The notes under the pieces were generated by a model that was given only the letters and a program-made list of their open reading frames with translations, was not told where the DNA came from and did no database searches. Shown piece by piece: positions 41,095 through 51,260 of a stretch of 64,000 nt of DNA (position 1 is its first letter; every line of letters starts with the position of its first letter). Source of the stretch: Chelydra serpentina. Lineage: Eukaryota; Chordata; Testudines; Chelydridae. The translations under genes were made by a program, and so were the position numbers. Location of the stretch: NCBI GenBank assembly GCA_037349315.1, contig JBAIAC010000021.1, forward strand, positions 5,518,001 to 5,582,000, given 5' to 3'.

Positions 41095-42796
41095 TACTGG
41101 TATATACAGTTTATATCCACTCCTATAGGTGCTTATACCAGTATAGACTGGTATAAAGGTGCATACACTGGGATAGCTATTCCTGTGCAGGAAGGGGAAT
41201 AAACTACACTAGTATAAGACACCTTTATACCAGTATGATGTAATTTACACTAGTGGCTGTATAGTATAACCATATCAGAAGAAAATCACACCCCTAACTG
41301 ACATAGTTATACCCGTGCAAACCCACCACTGTATGTATCGCAGATCTTGCTCGGGAGCAATACGCTGACACATTAAACCTTGAGCTGAAAGAGAACTCCC
41401 AGACATTTTTCTTTGCATCTTGAGATAGTTTGTGAGCAGCTGAAGTGTAAGTCCCCTCATGTCCAGAGTTTTATCTGTACACCTGCCTGACATCTGTTTC
41501 TTCCGGTGAAACTCAGAGAGCTTCGTCATAATGTATAAGTGCCCAATCTACATCAAATAAATGACATGCCGGTAGCGCCCAAAGTTGGAAACAAGTCCCA
41601 GTTGGAGCTTTCTGCCACCTATGGAAGGCTGGTCTGTGAAAGAGATGGAACTGTCTTGGTGTTAGGTTGCATTCAGGTTCCCTTTTCTAGCTTTTCTCCA
41701 GGACCAAGAAGAGCAGAGACTTACTTTTTTCTTTAAATCAAAGTTGAGATTCTCAATCACAGGATTCTAGGAGCTGGAGATTTCAGAAATACATGAAGAG
41801 TTGTGAGGCTTGTGAGAAAATCATGAGAGTTGGCAACACAGCTATGTGGCCTATTCCAGAGAACAGCTAGCAGGAAGAAAAAGAAGGATTGAGAGAGAGT
41901 GAGAGGGGAATGAAGAGACATGGAAAGAAAGGTATGTGAATGATGTATGGAAGAATGTCACCTCTCTGTCTCTCTGAGAATTTCTCAAAGAAGGTTGGAG
42001 TTTTCTCAAATACATTAGAATCCCCTGTAAATGGTTCCCAGGCCAGGAGGCTCCTTCAGGAGCAGTTTGCCAAGGGTTAATATCTGAGTAGTTTGATTGG
42101 ATATCTAAGTCACATGATGTTATGATTTTGGCCCCCCCACTGATGTGTGTGTATTACAACTGAGAAACATGCTGTCCATGTGAGATCAGCAACAGTTGCT
42201 GAAAATCCGCTGTTACCCACACAAAATTCTCTGTTACTCACACACTCTAGGGCACCCACCTTTACCTAGTTCCTAGGGCTCAAAGCATAACTCTCTTAAT
42301 TTAGGCACCCCCACCCTTTCCCAGTTCCTAGGGCTCCAGGTGAAAAGCACCTAACTTTACCCCTCAGTGGGCTCCGGGCTCTAATCCTCCATTGGCTCCG
42401 GGCAAACACTCTTTCCCTGTGGACTCAGAGCTTAATCTTTTGCGGGTTTACGGGGTCTTTTACCAGTGGAAGAACCTTACACAGTAATATACTACATAAC
42501 CTCTATTTATTAACAATCACCAAAACCAGACTGCACATGCTCACCACTCCCAATATGACAGATGAACTTTTCTTGATGGCCAGTCAGGATCAGGTCCATC
42601 GGGGGACTCCAGTTTCTGCATGGTGTCATTGGCCAGATTAACTTTTTGTGGGTCCGGCGCCAAACATATTTGTGGGCCCCCATGGGGCAAGGTGCAGGGG
42701 GGGCGGGATGGTCAGTCTCCAGAGTGAAGGGCGGACTGGGGGCAATGAGGCACAGCATGGGGGGAGCAGCCCCGTTCTGCGCAGCCCAGCAGGAGG
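41095..42796. other. Intergenic stretch
   Basis: About 41087-41290 is rich in TATACCAGTATA-type palindromic words, as in a small inverted-repeat element. The remainder has no recognisable gene. Confidence 0.4.
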
Positions 42797-42804
42797 GCAC
42801 TGTT

Positions 42805-43092
42805 CAGTGGTGTAGCCAGGTTTAGAGCACAGGGGGAGCGGAGCTAAAAAAAGGTGCCGGGAGCAAAAAGCGTCGGGAGCAAAAAAAGGCGCCGGAAGCA
42901 ACAAAAAAAAAGCTCCCCTCTGGCTGCAGCGTAGGAGCAAAAGGCATCGGGCGCAAAAAGAGGCGCCGGGAGCAAAAAAAAATGCTCCGCTCTGGCTGCA
43001 GCGTAGGAGCAAAAGAGCACAAAAAAGGCGCCGCTTCTGCTCAGTGGGGGAGCGGCCGCTCCCCCTGCTCCCCCACCCCGGCTACGCTACTG
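42805..43092. mobile_element. GTAGCC-type hAT MITE, copy 3
   Basis: Ends CAGTGGTGTAGCCAGG and CCCGGCTACGCTACTG; flanks GCACTGTT (42797-42804) and ACACTGTT (43093-43100), 7 of 8 identical. The interior repeats a GGGAGCAAAAAAAG block. Confidence 0.85.
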
Positions 43093-43195
43093 ACACTGTT
43101 TACAAGCCTTCAGCTGCCAGACGCACATTGGCCTGCCCAGCCCTGTGCTGCCAGCATGCCCCGTCCCCTTGAGGGCAGGCCCTCACCAGCACGCC

Positions 43196-43760
43196 TCCCC
43201 TGATTGGGGAAACGGCCACAGCTGCGGCCACTTCCCCAATCAGGGCCCAGCTAGCCTTTATAAGAGGGCAGTGGGCCAAGTAGACACAGTCTGTCTCTGA
43301 ATGTAAAGAGGGAAGGACCTGGCTGCCTGGGAGCTAAACTGGGACCTGAGGTGGGGCAGAACCAGGGGAAGGCACAAGGTGCTGGGGAGCTCCTGCCTGG
43401 AAACCCCCTGGGGCTGCAGGTCCTTTCGCGGGGCCTAAACAGGTTCTGGGGCTGCGAAGGGGCAGCCCAGGGCAAGGTAAAGGCAACAGGTGCAAACCTC
43501 CCTTGCCTATGATGATTGGCTATTACAAACTGCAGTAGGCCCCAGGGAACGGGGCTTGATGATGACTGGCAGTAGCCCATAGGCTGAGGCAAGGTGGGGA
43601 TAGTGGGTAGACAAAAGGGCACTGGGGTCTGAGAGGGACAGGGGGGCCAACAGCGAGTACGACAGCAACAAGCAGAGGGCGCTCCAGGGTGGAAAAAGCT
43701 AATTCCCTGCATAACCAGCAGGAGGTGCCGCAGGGGTGAGTCACACACTGTCACATTGAC
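43196..43760 (+). mobile_element. Gypsy-type LTR
   Basis: Non-coding block starting near TGATTGGGGAAACGG, with TATAAGAGGGC, AGGACCTGGCTGCCTGGGAG and a CAGCAGGAGGTGCCGCAGGG end followed by CTGTCACA. It resembles a common turtle gypsy LTR. Exact ends and duplication not established. Confidence 0.55.
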
Positions 43761-44274
43761 CTCATAAGGTCCCTTCCAACCCTGATATTCTATGATTCTA
43801 TGACATGCACCAAAAAATTACAAATTCTGTGCATAATATTTTAAAATTCTGCACATTTTATTTGTCAATAAATAAACGTGGAGGCTCCAACATGGCAGTG
43901 GGGAGCACAGGTTGCTGGTTGCATGGAGGTGGGAGATTACCCTGCAGCCTCTCCCATCCCCGGGACGGGACTCTGCAGTGCGGCTGCATCCAACCCTGAC
44001 ACAGTTCAAGGGCGAAGCCTGCCCCGAAAACACCCTGGAGCCATGCCCTCCTGTGCCAGGTGCACCAGGTGTGGGTGAGCAGGCTCAGCCCGGCAGTAGG
44101 ATCCAAGTGCAGAGGAACTTAGTGTGGGGGGATCCAGGTGGGGGTAAGAGAATTTCTCTGTGGGGCAATCTGGGTGTGGGTGGCTCAGTGGGAGATCTGG
44201 ATGCACAGCTGCTCATTGGGGGGTTCCAGGTGCAGGGGAGATGGGACTTTGCAGGGGATCCAGGTGAAGGTCAC
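43761..44274. other. CR1 tail fragment and unclassified sequence
   Basis: About 43757-43803 is a CR1 3' end (CCCTTCCAACCCTGATATTC, then TATGATTCTATGA). 43810-44274 has no gene; an A/T-rich start gives way to GC-rich sequence that may be the host flank of the next LINE. Confidence 0.5.
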
Positions 44275-44304
44275 TTTGTCAGTTGTTTTTAGAAGGCAGG
44301 TAAT

Positions 44305-45600
44305 ATGGCTGGTGAGCGATCAGCTGTCGTGACCTGCACAGGATGTGCTATGTTTGTCTTTCTTCCACAGGACAGAAGCGACTTTGTCTGTACAAAGTGC
44401 AAGCTGGTCTCCATATTGGAAGAGAAGGTTCAAGGTCTGGAGAAACAAGTATCAACCCTGCATTGCATAAGAGAATCTGAAGATTTCCTTGACAGACGTC
44501 AGGCAGTAGTGTAGCTGGGGGGGAGTGGGGCAGTGGCTACTCTCCCACTGAGCACAAGTGGCGCCTTTTTAATTTTTTGGCGCCTTTTTAATTTTTACTT
44601 ACCTGGCGGTGCTTCGGGTCTTCGGCGGCACTTCGGCGGCGAGTCCTTCACCAATCACTCCGATCTTTGGCGGCATTTTGGCGGCGGGTCCTTCAGTGCC
44701 ACTGAAGGCCCAGAGCGAGTGAAGGACCCACTGCCGAAGTGCCACCGAAGACCCGGAGCGCCGCCGGGGGAGTACAAGCGGGTGGCGCCTTTTTTTATGT
44801 CCACTCCCCCTGTTCTCTCCACCTGGCTATGCCACTGACATCAGGATATGGTTCTATGGGCACAACATTCTGAAGAATCAGAGCAGGCTGCGCAGTGGGG
44901 ACAGAAGGACAGTGAATAAATTGGGCAGCATGTGACCTCCAGAAGAAGAAAGAGGAGCGTCCATGTACCAGTAATGCAGATACAGGTGAGCGACCGTTTT
45001 CATGTTCTCTCCACAGGTACTAATGCGGAGAGTGGACTAGATGATACATCTCAGAGAAGGGAGCAGCAGGAGACTCCACCGATTGGAAGGCATAAGATGC
45101 ACTATCCTAGGGATGGGGGTTCCATGATCACGGCTCCCAAGAGAAGGAGGCGGGTGGTGGTGGTCAGGGACTCCCTCGTCTGGGGGACTGAGCCATCTAT
45201 CTGCCGCCCCGACTGGAAAAACCGAGAGGTCTTCTGCTTGTCAGGAGCTAGGATTCACGATGTGACGGAGAGACTGCCGAGACTCATCAAGCCCTCGGAT
45301 CACTACCCCTTCCTGCTTCTCCATGTGGGCACCAATGATACGGCCAAGAATGACCTTGAGCGAATCACTGCAGACTACGTGGCTCTGGGAAGAAGGATAG
45401 AGGAGTTTGAGGCACAAGTGCTGTTCTCGTCCATTCTCCCTGTGGAAGGAAAAGGCCTGGGTAGAGACCATCGAATTGTGGAAGTCAACGAATGGCTACA
45501 CAAGTGGTGGTGGAGAGAAGGCTTTGGATTCTTTGACCATGGGATGGTGTTCCAAGAAGGAGTCCTACTGGGATCCGGGAAGTGGGCGGGCTCCACCTAA
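44305..45600 (+). pseudogene. CR1 ORF1 remnant with esterase (SGNH/GDSL-like) domain
   Basis: The first part (44305-44500) has paired Cys motifs (CTGC, then CTKC) and a coiled-coil-like stretch (LVSILEEKVQGLEKQVSTL). It is cut by a hAT MITE at 44504-44837. The second part (44932-45600) has the esterase-like blocks VVVVRDSLVWGTE and LLLHVGTNDTAKNDLERI. CR1 ORF1 proteins carry this kind of domain and bind nucleic acid. Here the usual G before DS is R, so the catalytic block looks altered. Confidence 0.75.
44504..44837. mobile_element. GTAGCC-type hAT MITE, copy 4, inside CR1 ORF1
   Basis: Ends CAGTAGTGTAGCTGGG and ACCTGGCTATGCCACTG; flanks ACGTCAGG (44496-44503) and ACATCAGG (44838-44845), 7 of 8. 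CR1 sequence continues on both sides, so it landed after the LINE. Confidence 0.9.
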
Positions 45601-45884
45601 TGAAGAGAGGGAAGAGCATCTTCACCAGCAGGCTGGCTAACCTAGTGAGGAGGGCTTCAAACTAGGTTCACTGGGGGAAGGAGACCAAAGCCCTGAGGTA
45701 AGTGGGGAAATGGGATACCGGGAGGAAGCACGAGCAGGAGAGCGCAAGAGGGGAGGACTCCTGTCTCATACTGAGAAAGCAGGATGACCAGGGAGTTATC
45801 TTAAGTTCCTATACACAAATGCAAGAAGCCTGGGAAACAAGCAGGGAGAACTGGAAGTCCTGGCACAGTCAAGGAATTATGATG

Positions 45885-48800
45885 TGATTGTAATAACCAA
45901 GACTTGGTGGGATAACTCACGTGACTGGAGTACTGTCATGGGCGGATATAAACTGTTCAGGAAGGACAGGCAGGGCAGAAAAGGTGGGGGAGTTGCATAG
46001 TATGTAAGAGAGCAGTATGACTGCTCAGAGCTCTGGTATGAAACTGCAGAAAAACCTGAGAGTCTCTGGATTAAGTTTAGAAGTGTGAGCAACACGGGTG
46101 ATGTCGTGGTGGGGGTGTGCTATAGACCACCAGACCAGAGGGATGAGGTGGACGAGGCTTTCTTCCGGCAACTAACAGAAGTTACTAGATCACAGGCCCT
46201 GGTTCTCATGGGAGAATTCAATCACCCAGATATCTGCTGGGAGAGCAATACAATGGTGCACAGACAATCCAGGCAGTTTTGGGAAAGTGTAGGGGACAAT
46301 TTCCTGGTGCAAGTGCTGGAGGAACCAACTAGGGGCAGAGCTCTTCTTGACCTACTGCTCACAAACAGGGAAGAATTAGGGGAAGCAAAAGTGAATGGGA
46401 ACCTGGGAGGCAGTGACCATGAGATGGTCGAGTTCAGGATCCGGACACAAAGAAGAAAGGAGAGCAGCAGAATACGGACCCTGGACTTCAGAAAAGCAGA
46501 CTTTGACTTCCTCAGGGAACTGATAGGCAGGATCCCCTGGGAGAATAACATGAGGGGGAAAGGAGTCCAGGACAGCTGGCTGTATTTTAAAGAATCCTTA
46601 TTGAGGTTGCAGGAACAAACCATCCCGTCCCGATGTGTAGAAAGAATAGTAAATATGGCAGGTGACCAGCTTGGCTTAACAGTGAAATCCTTGCTGATCT
46701 TAAACACAAAAAAGAAGCTTACAAGAAGTGGAAGATTGGACAAATGACCAGGGAGGAGTATAAAAATATTGCTCAGGCATGCAGGAGTGAAATCAGGAAG
46801 GCCAAATCGCACTTGGAGTTGCAGCTAGCAAGAGATGTTAAGAGTAACAAGAAGGGTTTCTTCAGGTATTTTTAGCAACAAGAAGAAAGTCAAGGAAAGT
46901 GTGGGCCCCTTACTGAATGAGGGAGGCAACCTAGTGACAGAGGATGTGGAAAAAGCTAATGTACTTTTTTTGCCTCTGTCGTCACGAACAAGGTTAGCTC
47001 CCAGACTGCTGCACTGGGCAGCACAGCATGGGGAGGAGGTGACCAGCCCTCTGTGGAGAAAGAAGTGGTTCAGGACTATTTAGAAAAGCTGGACGAGCAC
47101 AAGTCCATGGGGCCGGATGCACTGCATCCGAGGGTGCTAAAAGAGTTGGCGGATGTGATTGCAGGGACATTGGCCATTATCTTTGAAAACTCATGGCGAT
47201 TGGGGGAGGTCCTGGATGACTGGAAAAAGGCTAATGTAGTGCCCATCTTTAAAAAAGGGAAGGAGGAGGATCCGGGGAACTACAGGCCAGTCAGCCTCAC
47301 CTCAGTCCCTGGAAAAATCATGGAGCAGGTCCTCAAGGAATCAATTCTGAAGCACTTGGAGGAGAGGAAAGTGATCAGGAACAGTAAGCATGGATTCACC
47401 AAGGGCAAGTCATGCCTGACTAACCTAATTGCCTTCTATGATGAGATAACTGGCTCTGTGGATGAGGGGAAAGCAGTGGACATGTTATTCCTTGACTCTG
47501 GCAAAGTATGGATTGGATGAATGGATGGTAAGGTGGATAGAAAGCTGGCTAGATTGTCAGGCTCAATGGGTAGTGCTCAATGGCTCCATGTCTAGTTGGC
47601 AACCGGTATCAAGTGGAGTGCCCCAAGGGTTGGTCCTGAGGCCGGTTTTGTTCAATATCTTCATTAATGGTCTGGAGGATGGCATGGACTGCACCCTCAG
47701 CAAGTTTGCAGATGACACTAAACTGGGAGAAGTGGTAGATATGCTGAAGGGTAGGGATAGGATACAGAGGGACCTAGACAAATTAGAGGATTGAGCCAAA
47801 AGAAATCTGAGGTTCAACAAGGACAAGTGCAGAGTCCTCCACTTAGGACAAAAGAATCCCATGCCTAGGATGGGACCGGGACCGAATGGCTGGGCAGCAG
47901 TTCTGCAGAAAAGGACCTAAGGGTTACAGTGGATGAGAAGCTGGAATGGATATGAGTCAGTGTGCCCTTGTTGCCAAGAAGGCTAATGGTATTTTGGGCT
48001 ATATAGGTAGAGGCATTTCCAGCAGATCGAGGGATGTGATCATTCCCCTCTATTCGACATTGGTGACTGAGGCCTCATCTGGAGTACTGTGTCCAGTTTT
48101 GAGCCCCAAACTCTTACAATTTTGCCGCCCCAAGCAGTCGCCGCCGTCCCGTCCCTGACACAGGCAGACGTAGCGGGGCCCTGCCCCCGATGCCTGCCTG
48201 CGTTGGGGGTGGGGCCCCGCTACATCTGCTTGCATTGGGGGCGGAGCCCTGCCCCTGACGCAGGCAGTCCGAGTCTGCGGCGGCAAGGGAAGAGCGGCAG
48301 ACCTGCCGCCTAATTGCCGCCGTGGCGGGTGAGAATGGGGCGGCAGTCCAAGTCCTGTGGTGGCAATTCGGCGGCAGGAAGAGCGGACCTGCCGCCGAAT
48401 TGCCACTGCGGGACTCGGACTGCCGCCCCATTCTCGATGTTGCCCCAAGCACCAGCTTGGAAAGCTGGTGCCTGGAGCCGGCCCTGCCCACACTAAAAGA
48501 AGGATGTGGAAATATTGGAAAGAGTCCAGCGGAGGGCAACAAAAATGATTGGGGGCTGGAGCACATGACTTATGAGGAGAGGCTGAGGGAACTGGGATTG
48601 TTTAGTCTGCAGAAGAGAAGAATGGGGGGCGGGAATTTGATAGTGGCTTTCAACTACCTGAAAGGGGGTTCCAAAGAGGATGGATCTAGGCTGTTCTCAG
48701 TGGTAGAAGATGACAGAACAAGGAGTAATGGTCTCAAGTTGCAGAGGGGGAGGTTTAGGTTGGATATTAGGAAAAACGTTTTCACTAGGAGGGTGGTGAA

Positions 48801-48892
48801 CCACTGGAATGGGTTACCTAGGGAGGTGGTGGAATCTCCTCCCTTCAATGTTTTTAAGGTCAGGCTTGACAAAGCTCTGGCTGGGATGATTT
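45885..48892 (+). pseudogene. CR1 ORF2 remnant: endonuclease and reverse transcriptase
   Basis: AP-type endonuclease pieces come first (45885-46082 broken; 46085-46747 with VVVGVCYRPPDQ, LVLMGEFNHPDICW and GGSDHEMVEF). Reverse transcriptase follows: 47053-47520 with DALHPRVLKELAD and NYRPVSLTSVPGKIME, and 47462-47794 with [20 protein letters not shown] and the FADDTKL catalytic box. A deletion after MLFLD removes the segment before the next block, and several stops and frameshifts break the reading. The C-terminal part resumes after the 48113-48486 insertion (YEERLRELGLFSLQKRR). Confidence 0.85.
48113..48486. mobile_element. GC-rich hAT-like element inside CR1 ORF2
   Basis: Inverse orientation relative to 40766-41086, same family. 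The right end GGAGCCGGCCCTG is intact; the left end has lost its first bases. Flanks CCCAAACT (48105-48112) and CCCACACT (48487-48494) match at 7 of 8. Confidence 0.85.
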
Positions 48893-48978
48893 AGTTGGGG
48901 ATTGGTCCTGCTTTGAGCAGGGGGTTGGACTAGATGACCTTCTGAGGTCCCTTCCAACCCTGAGAGTCTATGATTCTA

Positions 48979-50444
48979 CGGTGTTTGGGGCTCATCAGGG
49001 TGGTACAGATGCAGGGGAGGTGGGGCTCGTCAGGGTGAGGGTTCAATGGGCCTGCTTTACAGGGGAGCCCCAGCTTCTGCGAAGGGGCTGCGACATGCTG
49101 TGCTCCAGCTTCCTCCCTGCTCCCGCTTTCCCCATCCCCTTCTCTTCCCCATCCCATGCCCCTTCCCCACTGCTCCATCTCCTCCCCAGGCTTGGGGGCA
49201 GGGGGGAAAAAGCAAGCCAGCGGGTTGGGGCTGGGTCGCTCCATTTCCTGCTGCCCAGTGAGTGCAGGGTGGGCCCGACCCCTGCTGCAGTCCCCCGGGA
49301 CAAGTAGTTCAGGGGAGGAGGCTTGGGGGGGGGAAGGGGCGGAGTGGGAGCGGGGCTGGGACAGAGCAGGGGTGGGAAAAAGCAGAGCGGGGGCAGCTTT
49401 CCTGGCTGGCTCAGCCGGCCGGGGGGATCGGGCCAGTTGGGGCCCCTTCTGACTCTGGGCCCAGCGCCATGGCACCACTGGCGCCATGGTAAACCCGATA
49501 CGTATTGAGGTCTCGCAGCTCTGATCTTTGGAGCTGTGTGCTGGAGTTGATTCCCAAAGAACTTCCTTTTGGACCCCAGTTTATATAGTGAAATTTAAGT
49601 CTTTTTTTAGCTATACCTTGATCAATCATTATACTAAAATTTTACTAACTAATCCTAACATAGTGTAACAAAATTCTTTAACCAATCCTACCCCACCACC
49701 TTAATTAATTTATACCTAGCAAAATTAATTTTGTTAACAGACAAAAAAGAACCAGACAGTGACCATACAGATAAACAATAGGGAAGTGGGGACCATAATG
49801 AAAGGAATGAGGATTTCACAACCACAACTATTGATAAGTGATTTCTTGACGGAATGCTATCAAACTAAGTTTTCTTTAACCATCTTAAGATCTGTTTCTT
49901 TACCTGGTGATAGTGAGTGCCATTAGGACAGGGTCTTCTTCTTAACAGCCTGATATTACATTGTTTTCATGTAATTTAGAGGATGTGACTTCCTGTTTCT
50001 TAGCGAATGGCTGCTGCTTGGCTGCTCCTTTAATCTGGCTTCAGACGAAGGCCTTAGGCTTTAGGCCTTACAATATGGCTGCAGACAAAGGCCTTATCCT
50101 TACATCAGCAACATGTCTTACAACAACAAAAAACGGAGAACAAATGAAGCCCCGATATGGGGACAAATGGCGTCCCGAGCATGCATCAGTTGGGACGTGG
50201 GACAAAAGAAGAAAAATTGGGACGGTTCCTATTTTATCTGGACGTCTGGTCATCCTAACCAAACCCCTTATCCCCAGCTCCATCCCAGAGCCCGTAACCC
50301 CTCCTGCACTGCAACCCCCACCTCATCCCCTCCCACACGCCGAATCTCTAGGCTCCACCCCCCAGCTGGCAGCCCCCTCCTGCACCAAACCCCCCCATCC
50401 CTGGTTCCATCCCAGAGCCCGTAACCCTTCCTGCACCTGCAACT
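48979..50444. other. Intergenic stretch before UBE2L6
   Basis: 48979-49500 is GC-rich without exons. 49500-50100 is A/T-rich and could be a decayed LTR or LINE piece. About 50168-50275 is a degraded, inverted copy of the GGTGACCAGATGTCCC MITE. Confidence 0.4.
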
Positions 50445-50564
50445 AGGGTGACCAGATGTCCCGATTTCATAGGGACAGTCCCGATTTTGGGGTCTTTTTC
50501 TTATATAGGCGCCTATTACCCCCGACCCCGTCCCGATTTTTCACACTTGCTGTCTGATCACCCT
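50445..50564 (+). mobile_element. GGTGACCAGATGTCCCGAT-type MITE, copy 3
   Basis: About 120 bp with inverted ends AGGGTGACCAGA and the complement of TCTGATCACCCT; very close to the copies at 19374 and 31420. Confidence 0.85.
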
Positions 50565-50989
50565 ACCCACACTTCAACCCCTCCCACACTCCAAATCCCT
50601 AGGCTCCACCCCCCCCGTTGGAAGCCCCCTCCTGTACCCCAAACCCCTTATCCCGAGCCCCATCCTAGAGCCCACACCCCAACTCCCTGCCCCAGCCTGG
50701 AGCCCCCTCTCACACCCTGAACCCCTCATTTCTGGCCCCATCCAGAGCCTGCACCCCAGCCCAGTGAAAGTGAGGGAGGGTGGGGGAGAGTGAGCCTCCG
50801 AGGGAGGGGGGAATGTAATGGGCTGGGGCTCAGGGACGGAGTGGGGCTAGAGTGTTTGGTTTTGTGCCACTAGAAAGTTGGCAGCCCTAGGTGAAACTGG
50901 AGAGTTGGCACCCTACTGAGGCCTGGGGGCACTCTAGCCCCTCAACCCCATCTCTATGATACTTGAGGGGGAGTTCTAGCCCCTTCACA

Positions 50990-51260
50990 CCACATCTCTG
51001 TGGTCCTGAGGAGGCGGAGGCGAGGGAGCGTTCTAGCCCCGCCCCTCTCTGTGGTCGGTGGCGGGAGGCGGGCCGCTGGTGCACGGGCCGGGGGCGGCTC
51101 CTTTCTAGCCACCGCCCCGCAGACTCGCTGCTCCGCGCTGAGCCGGCCGGGCTGGGCTCGGGCCGGGAAGATGGCGGCGAGCAGGAGAGTGGGCAAGGTG
51201 CGGTGGCCGGGCCGGGTCTCTGGCGCTCGTAGCCCCCCCGGGCTGGGACGAAGCAGGGTG
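50990..51260 (+). promoter_or_regulatory. CpG-rich promoter region of UBE2L6
   Basis: GC-dense and CpG-dense block surrounding the first coding exon, with GCCCCGCCCC-like Sp1-type words. No TATA box. The start site cannot be placed exactly. Confidence 0.55.

Larger units (their letters stand above)
44275..48978 (+). mobile_element. Near full-length CR1 LINE, interrupted by two hAT elements
   Basis: Carries ORF1 (44305-45600) and ORF2 (about 45885-48890) and ends with the CR1 3' sequence GGTCCCTTCCAACCCTGAGA and TATGATTCT. Two later insertions split it (44504-44837, 48113-48486). The 5' end is estimated from the first ORF1 codons. Both ORFs are broken, so the copy is dead. Confidence 0.9.

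Noticed and set aside
40753..41202. Overlapping plus- and minus-strand frames of 110-150 residues
   Set aside because: They lie in a GC-rich hAT-like element with internal inverted repeats, so both strands give similar products; the same occurs at 48050-48566.
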